Part shown: piece by piece, positions 9,462 to 20,443 of the stretch
Position numbering within the stretch: the stretch's first letter is position 1
How the letters are laid out: each line of letters opens with the position of its first letter
DNA from: Coenobita brevimanus
Taxonomy: Eukaryota; Arthropoda; Malacostraca; Decapoda; Coenobitidae
Reading direction: 5' to 3'
Assembly (NCBI GenBank): GCA_032717465.1
Contig: JAVRFU010003718.1
Coordinates: 3,088,445-3,152,444, forward strand
Length of the DNA: 64,000 nt
Notes under the pieces: generated by a model
Told to the model about the DNA's origin: nothing
The model's input: the letters and a program-made list of their open reading frames with translations, nothing else
The model's database searches: none
Made by a program: the position numbers and the translations under genes

Positions 9462-9744
9462 GGTGAATAATTAAGAGAAAAATTAAATCTTTGTGTTATT
9501 CCACGATGGTTACTTCCCCCTGCCCGAAATTGGGACTCTGCTATTGTTCGAGATATTTTTATGGCTCTCTGGAATGTACCTACATCTTTAGGTGGTAAAA
9601 CAGATCTAGATGATGATGATGATAACAATGTTCAATTGTAAATAACATTCAATAAAGTTTGTTTCATTTAACCTGGCCTCCCCATCACCCCTTACAGCCA
9701 GCCCAGTCCACAGGCAAAACAGACAGAGAAAAAGGGCATAATAT
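9462..9744 (+). repeat. 280 bp dispersed repeat with short conserved frame, copy 1
   Basis: This is a direct match to 12865-13146, roughly 93-95 percent identical by eye, from GGTGAATAATTAA to AAAGGGCATAATA. Inside is an open frame (next entry) followed by AATAAA near 9650. The layout resembles the 3' terminal exon and poly(A) region of a transposon or retrocopy. Confidence 0.85.
9471..9641 (+). CDS. Short conserved frame, possible terminal exon (unknown)
   Basis: The frame is open after a TAA at 9468 and ends with TAA at 9639-9641. It encodes about 56 residues including LNLCVIPRWLLPPARNWDS and NVPTSLGGKTDLDDDDDNN. The C-terminus is a run of acidic and Asn residues. There is no ATG at its start, so it would have to be a downstream exon. 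The second copy at 12874-13044 is also fully open despite about eight amino-acid differences. A canonical AATAAA lies about 10 bases after the stop. I do not recognise the protein. It could equally be chance openness in a young repeat. Confidence 0.35.
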   Translation, partial: LREKLNLCVIPRWLLPPARNWDSAIVRDIFMALWNVPTSLGGKTDLDDDDDNNVQL

Positions 9745-9867
9745 ACCACATTAAAACCACCACCATCATCATCATCACCCACCTCTCTCCACACAAGCGT
9801 GCATGCACACATACATACATACACATTATGAAGGCAGAACGACAGAATAAAAAACAACGTAAAATGA

Positions 9868-10251
9868 TTGAATGTGGCATATGCTAACATAAATGGCTTA
9901 ACCTCAGCAATGCTGGAAATCAACAATTTCTTGACGGTAAATGAGACCGATATTATGTGCTTCGTAGAGACCAAGCTATTTGTTCTAAGATGTTTAGTGG
10001 AGAAGTATCTAGAGAAGAGAAAGAAAGTGTATGCTGCCTTCATGGACTTGGAAAAAGCTTATGACAGAATAGATAGGCAAGGTATGTGGAAGGTATTAAG
10101 AATATATGGAGTGGAGGGGAAATTATTGAGTGCTGTGAAGAGTATGTACGAGGGAGCTAGGGCAACGGTGCGAGTGGATGGTGAGCTGAGTGAGTTCTTT
10201 AATATCAATGTGGGACTAAAACAGTTCTGTGATGTCTCCATGGCTGTTTAA
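9868..10251 (+). pseudogene. Chimeric frame: CR1-like endonuclease start joined to RTE reverse transcriptase
   Basis: Residues 1-37 (NVAYANINGL, TDIMCFVETKL) look like the first strands of an AP endonuclease of a CR1-like element, including the ETK motif. From about residue 38 the frame switches to RTE-like reverse transcriptase (FVLRCLVEKYLEK, AFMDLEKAYDRIDR, GLKQ). The junction at about 9974-9979 is the 5' truncation point of a plus-strand RTE copy. The frame begins directly after a TGA and has no ATG. It is best read as an accidental in-frame fusion made by insertion. Confidence 0.7.
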
Positions 10252-11152
10252 TATATACATGGATGGGGTTGTAAAGGAGATGCAAGGTAGGCCGGTGGAT
10301 GTGGGGGTGGCTCTAATGAATGAGGGTGAGATTTGGAAGATTCCGGTGTTGCTCATTGCTGATGATGCAGTATGTCGAGTGAGGATGAATGGGAGTTGCA
10401 AGATTTGGTGAATGAATTTGGGACAATGTGTAGGAAGAGGAATTGGAAAGTTAATGTAAACAAAAGTAAAGTTATGGTGTTTGAGAGGAATGAAGTCACA
10501 GAGTATGCAGTGAGGTTGGATGGTGAGGATATGGAGAATGTGAGTGCATTCAAGTACTTGGGTAAAGTGATGAGTAAGGATGGAACTTTGGGGAATGAAG
10601 TGCATGAAATGGTACAGCAGGGAAGGCAGGTTGTTGGTACACTGAAAGCAGTGATGAGAAATAGGGAGGTGAGTATGGAAGTTAAGAAGTCACTCCATGA
10701 TAGTATTGTGATCCCTACCCTGACGTATGGAAGCAAGGCGTGGATCTTGCAAAAGGGGAACAAGTCAAGAGTCAGAGCAGTGGAAATGAGTTACTTGAGA
10801 GGAGTATGTGCAGTGACGTGGAGGGACAGGTTGATGAATGAAGAAGTGAAGGAACGTTGTGGGGTGGATGTGGATGTGGTTGAGAAGATTAGGAGAAATA
10901 ACCTGAGGTGGTTTGGACATGTGAAGAGAATGGAGAATGACTAAGAGGATGTATGTAGGTGAGGTGGAGGGAGGGAGAGGGAGGGGTAGACCGAGGATGA
11001 GGTGGAGGGATGGAGATGAGAGATATATGAGGGAGGGGAGGGTGAGTCGGGGGAGGGTAGTCAAATGGTGGGTGACAGAGCGACTTGGAGGCGTTTTGTG
11101 TGCGGCCACCCTTTGCGGGATTAGGCCGTCGGGCTATAGATAGATAGATAGA
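9974..11152 (+). mobile_element. RTE-like retrotransposon, 5'-truncated plus-strand copy
   Basis: It begins mid reverse transcriptase and ends at 11152 with GGGCTATAGATAGATAGATAG, the GATA-type tail in sense orientation. The coding region is split into frames at 9974-10251, 10229-10411, 10372-10944 and 10937-11143. The motif C region reads LLIADDAV, so FADD is altered to IADD. The 10372-10944 frame carries the thumb and C-terminal part: FKYLGKVMS, ATWR-type region and RWFGHVKRME. It is dead. Confidence 0.9.
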
Positions 11153-11719
11153 CATTCATTAAACATATGAAACATGTATAACACTCATCTATCGGTGGTA
11201 ATGTTGTGTTGGAAGAGGGAAGCTAGCAGTCTCCTGCTGAGCAGTGGTGCCAGATTCCCAAACCCATATTATCGTACACGGCACGTTAAAATTATCACTT
11301 TTTCATCAAAATTATCTCACTCATAAACAAAGGCATTTTTCACATCTGTTCCAAAATCTTTATGCCTCTATAATATCCTCTTTCCAGATCATCACCATTC
11401 CCCTTGTACATCATCATCAACACTGAATCCTGTGTTGCCCCATGAGGAGCGTAAGTGCCCGGGGCTAGGCAAGTTGGACCTGACATTTAAGATGAGAGTC
11501 AGCAGCCTCACTCATCCCTCAGTGGCATTACTTGAGCATTAAACCCCAACCACCCATCTCATATAAACCTGCACTGCCTCAATCCAAATGGAGTGCCTTA
11601 ATTACCCACTAAATCACCAGGTGCCATCATTTGCTTATATGATTACCACCCAGCATAGTAAATGGTTTCCTGGTGTACAGGAAACCATTTGCCTTGTCAC
11701 ACTTCTCTTGCCCACATAT
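11153..11719 (+). repeat. Non-coding DNA with one copy of the hairpin repeat family
   Basis: No gene is visible. Around 11620-11700 it contains TATGATTACCACCCAGCAT, then TAAATGGTTTCCTGGTGTAC and AGGAAACCATTTGCC, a perfect short hairpin (GGTTTCCTG/CAGGAAACC). The same module is found near 34840, 48230 and 49415. Confidence 0.6.
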
Positions 11720-12260
11720 ACAATTACACTATTCAGCCAATTATCTGGAAAAACACACTCATAAATAATCATATTTATAAAACCTGTAACTATCTTCACT
11801 CCTATATCTCATGAGGCCTTCTCCATTTCAGCAGTCAACCCAGACACAGTTGCTGCCTTCCCCACCTGCATCCCTTCTATTGCCCTGCTCACAGTAGCAG
11901 CATCAAGCAAAGGCCAACAGCCAAACGCTGGATCTGCTGGCTCCAAACCTTCCCTGTCCCAAACTCATCATTTAACAACCAGTTGTAATGCTCTCTCCAC
12001 GCATCTTGAATATCCTCACTGCCCACCACTACCTTTCCTTCAACATTCTTCACACACTGATATCCCAATATTCCCTCTTCATCTGATTTGCCACCTTAAG
12101 TATCATAGTCTTCCTCTGCACATTATTAAGGTTGTCAAGTAAATGTCTCTGAGACTCAGATTTTGCCCTGAAAACCTCTTATCTACCCCTATGCTTGCCA
12201 CTAAACTGTGAAACTATTTTTGAACAAGTCAGCCAAGCAGCATAATTTCTATGAAAGTAT
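11720..12260 (-). pseudogene. Third non-LTR lineage: reverse transcriptase relic
   Basis: Reverse-strand translation in shifting frames gives RAKSESQRHLLDNLNNVQRK, VANQMKREYWDI, KNVEGKVVVGSEDIQDAWRE and HYNWLLNDEFGTG. Then come AATVSRAIEGMQVGKAATVS, GLTAEMEKAS and FINMIIYECVFPDNW. The order (linker, then the GKAxGxSGLxxEM start of the polymerase) is that of a non-LTR reverse transcriptase of a lineage different from the RTE-like and CR1-like elements here. Several stops and frameshifts are present. It is an old relic. Confidence 0.6.
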
Positions 12261-12864
12261 AGTTCACAAGAAATGAGCTGACAATTATCTTACCTAACTT
12301 CTTATACCAAGACGTAGACTCGTCACATACCGAACAAACCACATTTTCTGGCCCTGAGTCGGTCAGTTAATAACCAGCATCGGTCACAAAGCCCTTTTCA
12401 CACTCGCTGCACTTAATGTGAAAACTTGAATTTCACTGCCCCCTCATCATTAGCATTTCTAGTTTTTCAATCACTGTCCAACAAAGACACTACCCACATC
12501 ATGTAACAACTAACACATTTTATCTCACTGTCCAAATCTTACTCTTGTTCGCATTAAGCTCCCACACCACACAATAAAGTTAGTGCGGAACTGCACACTC
12601 AGTTATTATATGAAATGAAGGGCAAGGAAATAAATAAATAAATGCTTCTCCACACAACAACAGTTAACACAACAGCTTAGGCAGGCAGCAGCTGGTATGG
12701 GACGTGGGTCATGTGGGTCGGCTTAGATTAAAGAACTCTACCAGCGACCAACAAAAGTACAACACAGGAGTTGTAAACAAATGAACCTACGTGGAAATCC
12801 ACTAGCTAAATGCACCCACTTCCCACTCTGTTTCTTCCGTGCAACTGAGAGATATTAACATGCT
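12261..12864. other. Non-coding DNA with inverted copy of a DNA-element interior
   Basis: No coding sequence is recognised. About 12625-12790 is the diverged reverse complement of 3245-3410 (GTATGGGACGTGGGTCATGT, then GACCAACAAAAGTACAA), so this is probably part of another copy of the TA-flanked element. Confidence 0.5.
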
Positions 12865-13146
12865 GGTGAATAATTAACAGAAAAATTAAATCTTTGTGTT
12901 ATTGCACGATGGTTACTTCCCTCTGCCCGAAATTGGGACTCTGCTGTCGTTCCAGATATTTTTCTGGCTCCCTGGAATGTACCTACATCTTTAGGTGGTA
13001 AATCAGATCTGGATGATGACGATGATAACAATGTTGAATTGTAAATAACATTCAATAAAGTTTGTTTCATTTAACCTGGCCTCCCCATCACCCCTTACAG
13101 CCAGCCCAGTCCACAGGCAAAACAGACAGAGAAAAAGGGCATAATA
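12865..13146 (+). repeat. 280 bp dispersed repeat with short conserved frame, copy 2
   Basis: This is the second copy of the repeat at 9462-9744. It carries the same open frame at 12874-13044 (56 codons, ending DDDDDNNVEL) and AATAAA shortly after. Substitutions change amino acids at several places (P to A, P to S, R to P, Q to E) without creating a stop. Confidence 0.85.
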
Positions 13147-13641
13147 CAGTATAAGTCCCATTATTCGGCATCTATGGGACCAGGATGATGCCGAGAAATT
13201 AGATTTGCCGAATAATCAAAAACCTACCCACTCAGTACTTTAAATATATTGGTGAACACTTATCGCCACTTATGGTACGGTATTACAACTGTGTTTGGAG
13301 AGAGTACTGTATACTGTACAATACTGCAATCAATACAGTACTATACCTAAATCTGAAATATATATATATATATATATATATTAGTGAACATATACAAGGG
13401 TAATGACACAGTAGGCCTACAAGTCAAATAACACTTCCTGGATGGCCGAAATCATACGGAATATGACCTACCAGCTCAGTACATCACTTGTATTGGTGAA
13501 CTCATCACTACTTATATTATTACAAATATGTTTGGAGTGAGTACTGTATACAGTACTTTTTCCAAACAAAATAAAATAGTCGGAAAATTGCATAAAATAA
13601 AGTAAAGGGATCTGAATTGGTAAGGTCTTTCTGATGAAAGT
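13147..13641 (+). mobile_element. Tigger/pogo-like DNA transposon, left end
   Basis: It starts CAGTATAAGTCCC after TA. The terminus pairs with the right terminus at 2676 of the related copy. The interior contains (TA)n at 13359-13380 and an internal repeat: TGGTGAAC..TTTGGAG..GTACTGTATA occurs at about 13230-13320 and again at 13490-13560. No transposase is seen. Its right part is cut off by, or ends next to, the RTE tail. Confidence 0.55.
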
Positions 13642-13675
13642 TATCTATCTATCTATCTATCTATTGCCAGACGCC

Positions 13676-13945
13676 TCAATCCCGTTTGGGGTGGCCACAA
13701 ACAAATCGCCTCCAAGTCGCCCTGTCCCCCGCCATTTCACTCCCCTGCTCCCAACTCACACCCCCCTCTCTCATATACCTCTCCACTCCATCCCTCCATC
13801 TCATCCTCGGCCTCCCCCTCCCTCTTCCCCCCTCCAACTCGCTCACATACACTCTCTTCGTCAGTCTTTCACCCTCCATCCTCTCCACATGGCCAAACCA
13901 CCTCAGTGTGTTCCTCATAACGCTTCCTATCACATCCACATCCAC
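13676..13945 (-). pseudogene. C-terminal domain of RTE-like polyprotein, frame-shifted tail
   Basis: The 89-codon frame reads MDVDVIGSVMRNTLRWFGHV, then GGRGRGRPRMRWRDGVERYM and a Cys/Trp-poor tail ending GHPKRD at the 3' terminus of the element. It continues the polymerase frame after a four-base-type deletion near 13945. The same domain is in frame in the 25.5 kb copy. Confidence 0.85.
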
Positions 13946-15677
13946 AACGCTCCTTTATATCCTCATTCGTCAGCCTGTCTCTCCACGTGACTCCACAGAC
14001 TCCTCTTAAATAACTCATTTCCACTGCTCTCACTCTTGACTTGTGTCCTTCCAACAACGTCCAAGCTTCACTTCCGTACGTTAGAGTTGGTATCACAATA
14101 ATGTCATGTAGAAACTTTTTCACTTCCATGCTCACTTCCCTGTTTCTTATCACTGCTTTCAAGGAACCAGCAACCTTTCTTCCCTGCTGTACCCTTTCAA
14201 GCACTTCACCCTCCAAACCTCCATCCTTACTCATCACACTACCCAAATACTTAAACGTACTCACATTTTCCAATTCCTCACCATCTAACCTCGTTGTACA
14301 TTCACTACCTTCACCTCTCTCAAAGACTATCACTTTACTCTTCCCTACATTCACCTTTAGGTTCCGCTTCTCACATACTCTCTCAAACTCATCCAACAAG
14401 CCTTGCAGCTCCCCTTCGTCTTCACTCAACAACACAGTATCATCTGCAAACAACAGTACAGGGAGTTTCCAAACACTATCCTCTCTCACCAGGGCCACTC
14501 CAACATCCACTACCCTACCTTGTACCTCTTTTATTACCTCATCCATGTACAGATTGAACAACCATGGAGACATGACACATCCCTGTTTCAAACCAACTTT
14601 CAAAGAGAAAAATTCACTTAGTTCACCATCTACACGCACTGCAGCCTTAGCACCATCATACATACTCTTCACAGCATTCAACAACTTCCCATCTACTCCA
14701 TATATTCTTAACACTTTCCACAATCCTTGTCTATCCACCCTGTCATATGCTTTCTCCAAATCCATGAAAGCCGCATACAACTTCTTTCCCTTCTCTAGAA
14801 ACTTTTCCACTAAAGATCTAAGAATGAATATCTGATCTACACAACCTCTTCCCTTCCTAAAGCCTCCCTGTTCTTCTCCAACTAATTTCTCTGTTCTTTC
14901 TCTAACTCTGTATATAAGTATCCTACCATACACTTTTCCTATTATACTAAGAAGACAAATGTCCCTATGATTACCACACACTTCTTTTCCCCCTTTTCCT
15001 TTGTACAAGGGAATAATTATACCTGACTTCCAATCCTCTGGGACTCTACCTTCCTCCCAGGCCAATCTGCACATCTTCCACATCCATTCTACTACTATCT
15101 CTCCCCCATGCTTCAGCATTTCACCACACACTCCATCAATTCCTGGGGCTTTCCCTGATTTAACTTTCTTCATTGCTTCCGCAACTTCTATCCTACTGAT
15201 TTCTTCCTGTCTTCTCACCTCCCTCCTTCTCCCAGCCATTCCCCAGCCACTTATACTCGCATTACTTCCATCCTCTACGTTCAACAATTCCTTAAAGTGT
15301 TCTCTCCATCTGCTCACTTTTTCTCCCTTCTCCACTAGTAATCTACCATTTTTATCTTTCACTCCCCTGCTAACTTCACTTCCACCCTGTCTTACTCTTT
15401 TCACTTCTCTCAAGAACATTTTCTTACAGTCCCTCCACTTTACACTCAAATTCCTTCCAAATTCCTCATCCACTCTCTTCTTACTCTCTCTTACTAATCT
15501 TTTCACCTCTCTCTTCCTTTCCACATATAACTCTCTCTTCCGCCTCTCAACTTCTTCCACGCCCCTATTTCTCACCCATTCATTGTATGCTTTCTTCTTT
15601 TGTGCCACAGCCTGTTTCACCTCTTCAGTCCACCATGCTGTTCCTTGCACCCCATCCTCCTTCTCTTCCTTCCACAC
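13869..15677 (-). pseudogene. RTE-like polyprotein: linker, reverse transcriptase and C-terminal domain
   Basis: The 602-codon frame has a basic linker (residues 1-170), GKAPGIDGVCGEML (175-188), PEDWKSGIIIPLYKGKG (213-229) and motif A AFMDLEKAYDRVDR (303-316). Motif B GLKQGCVMSP is at 362-371 and motif C LFADDTVLL at 409-417, followed by a thumb region (FKYLGSVMS) and LTYGSEAWTLL. All catalytic Asp positions visible in motifs A and C are present. The frame is lost near 13945 by a small deletion in a CCACATCCA run; the rest of the C-terminus is in 13676-13945. At the N-terminal side a one-base change near 15640 separates it from the endonuclease frame. Confidence 0.88.
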
Positions 15678-16020
15678 ACCACATCACATGCTGTACATAT
15701 TTCTCCTGTAAATATCTTACATACACCTTCCACGTCTCCCATCTGCTCCAATTCATATTTGCCCAATCGTTCCTCCACTTCTCTCTTATACTCTGCCTTT
15801 TTCTCATCTTCTTGCAACCTTTCCACTCTCCTTGCAACTACTCCTTCCTCTCGTCTTTCCCTTCTTCTATTCCTCCATCTCACTTGCATCCTAATTCTGG
15901 CCACCACCAAGTAGTGGTCAGAAAGTCCACTCCCCCAACCTCTATACACTCTTGCATCCTTTACACATCTTCGCATCCTTTCATCCACACACACATAATC
16001 AATCATTGCCTTCCTTTCAT

Positions 16021-16674
16021 TCAGTTCACCCCCACCCTTCTCATCACTCGCCATGTATACCTGTGGATCATTTTATGCCTGAAGAGGGTATTGGCTATAA
16101 CCAACCCCCTCCCAGCACAAATGTCCACTAACGCACTCCCATTCTCATCTATCTCGGCAGGCACACCCCACTCACCAACTATTCCATCCACCTTCACATT
16201 ACCAACTTTACCATTCATATCACCAATCAAAAACACTCTCTCATTCCTTACAAACTTTTCCATGCACACTTCCACATTTGTCCAGAACTCTTCTCTCACT
16301 CTTCTAGCACGATCTTGCGTTGGCGCATACACACACACAATCGCCCACATTTGTATTCCAACTTTCAACTTTACCCACACAATCCCTGACCCAACTGATC
16401 CATACTGTCTTATGCTCTTCTTCCATCTTTTACTCACAACTATACACACTCCTTCCTTTGCCCTCTCATTCTCATCTACTCCTGCACATATACCCCATCC
16501 ATACTCCCATTCTCTCACACTTTCTCCTCTCCATTTTGTTTCAGTTATTCCACATACATCCACTTTCGCACCCTCAAGCACCTGGACAATCTCTCTCTCT
16601 TTCACCTCATCATTCGCTCCTCTTACATTCCATGTACTCATTACCAAGTCCTTTGTCCGGTCCTGGGTCGTCAT
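16021..16674 (-). pseudogene. AP endonuclease domain of RTE-like element (copy B)
   Basis: This 217-codon frame starts at ATG 16674. It carries WNVRG (15-19), ITETKW (43-48), VYAPT (115-119), GDMNGKVG (151-158) and IANTLF (193-198). It is intact across the C run that breaks copy A, but breaks instead near 16030 at a different C run (5 C here, 6 C in copy A). The remainder, including MIDYVCVDERM and GLSDHYLVV, lies in the frame 15617-16054. Confidence 0.87.
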
Positions 16675-16719
16675 CGTTTGGTCAGTCCTTGTCCGAGGCT
16701 TCTTGTTTGTTTTTTTAGT

Positions 16720-17416
16720 TATATTACTATTTGCATCAATGCAAGGAGAGTACTGATGGAAACAGTAATGTATTCCATGAACCCCTTAATAACCTCCGAC
16801 ATTGAACAACCCTTTACAGTACCGATGTCGAGTTAGTGAGCTATGGAGTCAGAGGGTCAGTTAATCTCAGATGTTGTCGCCCATTTGGTAAATGCACCGT
16901 AACTTTATTAATTCTCCAGTCAATCATAGCGAATCATAGCATGCGTTTAGGGAGCTAAATAACACATTTCTAGGTGCACCAGACGATTATCTTCACATCT
17001 TATAAGAAAATGGAAGAAATTAAATCCCTCCCTGAGTACGTAAAGTTCTTCCATTCTTCTGAAATCAATTTATTTTTCTTAAAGATGGGAAGATAATCGT
17101 CTGGCTCACCTAGCAATGTGTTATTTAGCTTCCTAAATCCATGTTATGATTCGCTATGAGTCATGGAAAGATTGATAAAGTTACGGTCTATTTACCAAAT
17201 GGGCGAAAACATCTGAGATTAACCGACCGCCTAACTGTTTGGAATCGTAGCGTAGTCATGCAAACATACCAGTGACCTTCATTCCCTCCCCATAATTGTT
17301 CAGTTTTCTTTATAGCTCACACTCACTTAACATCACTGACATCGGTACTGTAAAAGGTTGTTCAATGTCGGAGGCTATTAAGGGGTTAATGGGATATATT
17401 ACTATTTGCATCAATG
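16720..17416. mobile_element. Fold-back element, copy B
   Basis: This is the duplicate of 1289-1984, differing by one extra A near 17206 and isolated substitutions. It has the same inverted arms and flanking direct repeat. Its presence in both copies dates its insertion before the segmental duplication. Confidence 0.75.
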
Positions 17417-18108
17417 CTCTCTCTTTCACGTTAAGCACAAAAACAAACAAAAGAATGAGCACTAAATGTACGTTTAACTTTCATCAGAGAGACCTTAGCA
17501 ATTCATATTCCTCCAGATTATTTTTAAGTATTTTTCTGACTTTAGGTTACGTTAGGTTTGGTTAAATACAGTTAAACTCGGTTAGGTTAGGTTCAGTTAA
17601 ACAGGACAGTCCCTTCCACCATTATGCTGAGGAATAAAAATACTAGAGCTGTCACAGCCGTACAGCTAAAAACAACGGGGAAACTGATTTAACAAGCAAC
17701 ATTTATTTATGGGTAATGCAGTACAGTGTCATGGGCTACTCAATTACCGGTAAGTCATTTTCAGGAAGGCATCAACAATGAAAGAATTTCAAGAATTAGC
17801 GTGGGGGCTTGGAACGTAACCCTCGCTAATTTGGTGGGGGTGGTTACTGTAGTGTATGATACTGTGCAATATTGTAATCAATACAGTACTATACCTGAAT
17901 CTGAATAAAAATATAAAAATTAGTGAACATACAGAAGTGTAATGAAACATTAGGCCTACAATCCACAGATATCACTTCCTAGACTGCCGAGATGATTCCG
18001 GACATATGCCGAAAAATCAAAGATTTTCGCAAATGGGACTATTTCTCAAAACTGCCGAAATGTCGGCTCTACCGAACAATCAGCTGCAGAATAATAGGAC
18101 TTTTACTG
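17417..18108 (+). mobile_element. TTAGG-like tract and Tigger/pogo-like right end (copy B)
   Basis: This is the duplicate of 1985-2676. Degenerate TTAGG units lie at 17542-17602, and the DNA-transposon right terminus CTTTTACTG ends at 18108 before TA. No coding function is seen; the short frames here are not recognisable. Confidence 0.55.
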
Positions 18109-18517
18109 TACTTGACAAATGTAAGCAAGAACCCAAGTTGTATCATATGTTTGTTAATGGCAAACTGAAACAAAAGGAAGGAATCAACAAACTGAAAGTA
18201 GAAGGAAAGGTCTATAAAGATGCGGCAATGCAAGTTGAAATGATGAACAAAAGTTTCAAATAGGTTTTCGCTTAAGAAAGTGATTTCGTGGAGGGGGAGG
18301 GAGTGACTAGAATTGTTGTGATAAAAGATGTAAAAGTGGAAGTGAAGGAAGTGTATAAATTACTGGAAATTCAAGATGTAAGGAAACCCCAGGGCTGGGC
18401 AGAATCACTAACTGGGTACTGAAGGGATGCAGAGAACAACTGGCAGATAAAATTTACAGTTAAATTGTGTGTTCTCTGGAAGAAGTGCCAAGAGAATGGA
18501 AGAGGACCAATGTGGTA
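18109..18517 (+). pseudogene. CR1-like relic, upstream part (copy B)
   Basis: This is the duplicate of 2677-3085 with the same frame breaks and only isolated substitutions. It encodes the same YHMFVNGKLKQKEG segment and the degenerate start of the polymerase. Confidence 0.8.
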
Positions 18518-19888
18518 TGGCAGAATCCCGATTTAAGACAAAACAAAACAACGATCTTACAATAACAAAGGCATATCATTTCTCCCATAATTACTTAATA
18601 CCACGGTAATACCAAACCACTCAATTGCACGAGAGAAACTGTGGGAAACGGGTGTGTTAAGGTATTGTATTTCAAGATACAACTCGTGTGTTATGCTTTT
18701 GTTGGTCACTGATTGGCTTCCTCGACCCAATCCAACCCACGTGACCCATGTCACATATCACCTGCCACAGCCTGCCTCACTGTTGTGTAGACAGTCGCTG
18801 TCATCAGAAGTTTATTTGCTTTATTCCTTCCTCCTCATTTCCTCTCAGAACTCTGAGCACATACTTTCAAAGTAACTTTAGTTATGCCTAAACACCATGA
18901 AAGTGCTATGAACACAAGAAAAGCATTTATTCGAAATGAAACTAAAATTGTTGGACAAAGTGGCATGTGGTGTGGCAGCTTAAATGCAAATGATCAGACA
19001 GATATGACTCAGGTGTATTTACGATATGGATAGTTCTCTTTGTTGGAAAAAAAAAAAAGTTAATGATGAAGGAGCAGTAAAATTCAGGTTTTCACCTTTA
19101 GTGCAGCATGTAAAAAGAAAAAGGGGGGGAGAGGGTTTTGTGCCTGATGTTTATCATGAACTGATGATCTTTGGTCGAGATAATTCGCATCTTACGATAT
19201 GTCAAGACACTAGGTGTTTACATACAGAGTTAGGTAAAAATAACGTGGGTTCAGTTCCTGTGAATTATGCTGCCATACAAATAATACTGCTTTGCTGACT
19301 TGCTTATTATTCACGATTACTGCATTCGTGTACTGTCTCTGAGAAGTGAGAAATACGCAATCACTCGATGATGACAACTTCTTCATAGCATTTGGTTTCC
19401 TTTACTGTTGACCACTAATGGCTTTCAAAAATAGTTTCACACTGCTTTTTTTTTCTTTTCTTTTCTTTTTTTAAGCGCCAAAAGTAATCCTGATGAAATA
19501 TGTCTGATGCTGGTATGCCATTGGTCACAAGCTGATTAGGTCAAAAGTTTTTTGCTTGATTGGTAATGAGGACATTCAAGAGGCTTAGTGGCAATCCTTG
19601 CAGATTCAAATTTTTATGGGGAGTATTAGGGGGCAATACTAATCAGTCAGGTTAGAAAGCAGTATGCACTGATGTGTCCAATCGGTGAGATCGTATCTAA
19701 ACACACTGTCTTGGCTGTCTTAAGGGAGGCGTATTTGTAATAATCTATCTATATTTTTAACGAAAAACAGGAGGCTCCTAGAACCTAAACCCCTACTTTA
19801 CATGTAAATATATGTCACGTTTCAGCGCTAATTTGATTTTGCACGAGGTTCTGCATAACCTATCTCGTGCTGTATGAAGACTCTACTG
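18518..19888. mobile_element. TA-flanked Tc1/mariner- or pogo-like insertion (copy B, without piggyBac)
   Basis: At 1371 bp this is the same insertion as 3086-6435 but uninterrupted. TA flanks are at 18516-18517 and 19889-19890. The single TTAA at 19720-19723 is the empty target of the piggyBac-like element. The short frame at 19026-19298 (DEGAVKFRFSPLVQHVKRKR) is shared with copy A and unrecognised. Confidence 0.6.
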
Positions 19889-20443
19889 TACCAAATTGTT
19901 AGGGAGGAAACAAAGAAGAACCTCTGAATCACAGACCAGTGTTCTTGGCCACCACAGACGCAAAATTGTTCGAGAGAATCACGAAAGACAGATGGATAAA
20001 ATATCTGGAGGAGATGGAGATTTTGGAAGAAAGTTAGTTTGGATTCAGATGTGAAAGCTGTGTGTTTCCAACCTGTTTAGCTTCTACTCAAGGGTGATAG
20101 ACGTGCTATAGGAAAGGGGTAGTTGAGTGAACAGTGTGTATTTAGATCTCGAGAAAGCCTTTGACAAGGTAACCCATTGCAACTAATGTGGAAATTGGAG
20201 CACACAGGACTGAAGGGGAACTTTCTGGAGTGGTTGAGAGACTTCTTGTGAAACTGACTAATGAGAACATTAATAAAGGACAGTAATGCAAGTCTCTTTG
20301 CTGATGATGTGAAGATCATGAGGAAAGTACAAGTTGAACAAGACTGTAAAATGCTGCAGGAGAACCTGGATAGGAATCATGATTGGAGCCACATGAGGGA
20401 AATAAAAATTCAACGCAAAAAAATGGACAATACTAGAAATGGG
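19889..20443 (+). pseudogene. CR1-like relic, downstream part (copy B)
   Basis: This is the duplicate of 6436-6990 with the FADD-bearing frame SLFADDVKIMRKVQVEQDC. Roughly a dozen substitutions separate it from copy A, more than in the flanking RTE endonuclease region, so divergence along the duplication is uneven. Confidence 0.8.

Larger units (their letters stand above)
13642..16719 (-). mobile_element. RTE-like non-LTR retrotransposon, full length (copy B)
   Basis: The element is about 3.08 kb. Its 3' end at the left carries the tail TTATCTATCTATCTATCT (GATA units in sense), then TTGCCAGACGCCTCAATC and GGGGTGGCCACAAAC. Moving 5' it encodes the C-terminal RWFGHVERM and GRGRPRMRWRDGV region, the reverse transcriptase, a basic linker and the AP endonuclease, with ATG at 16674. 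One continuous ORF with no separate ORF1 and a variable short-repeat tail fits the RTE group. At least three one- to four-base indels break the frame. It is the reference copy for this window. Confidence 0.9.
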
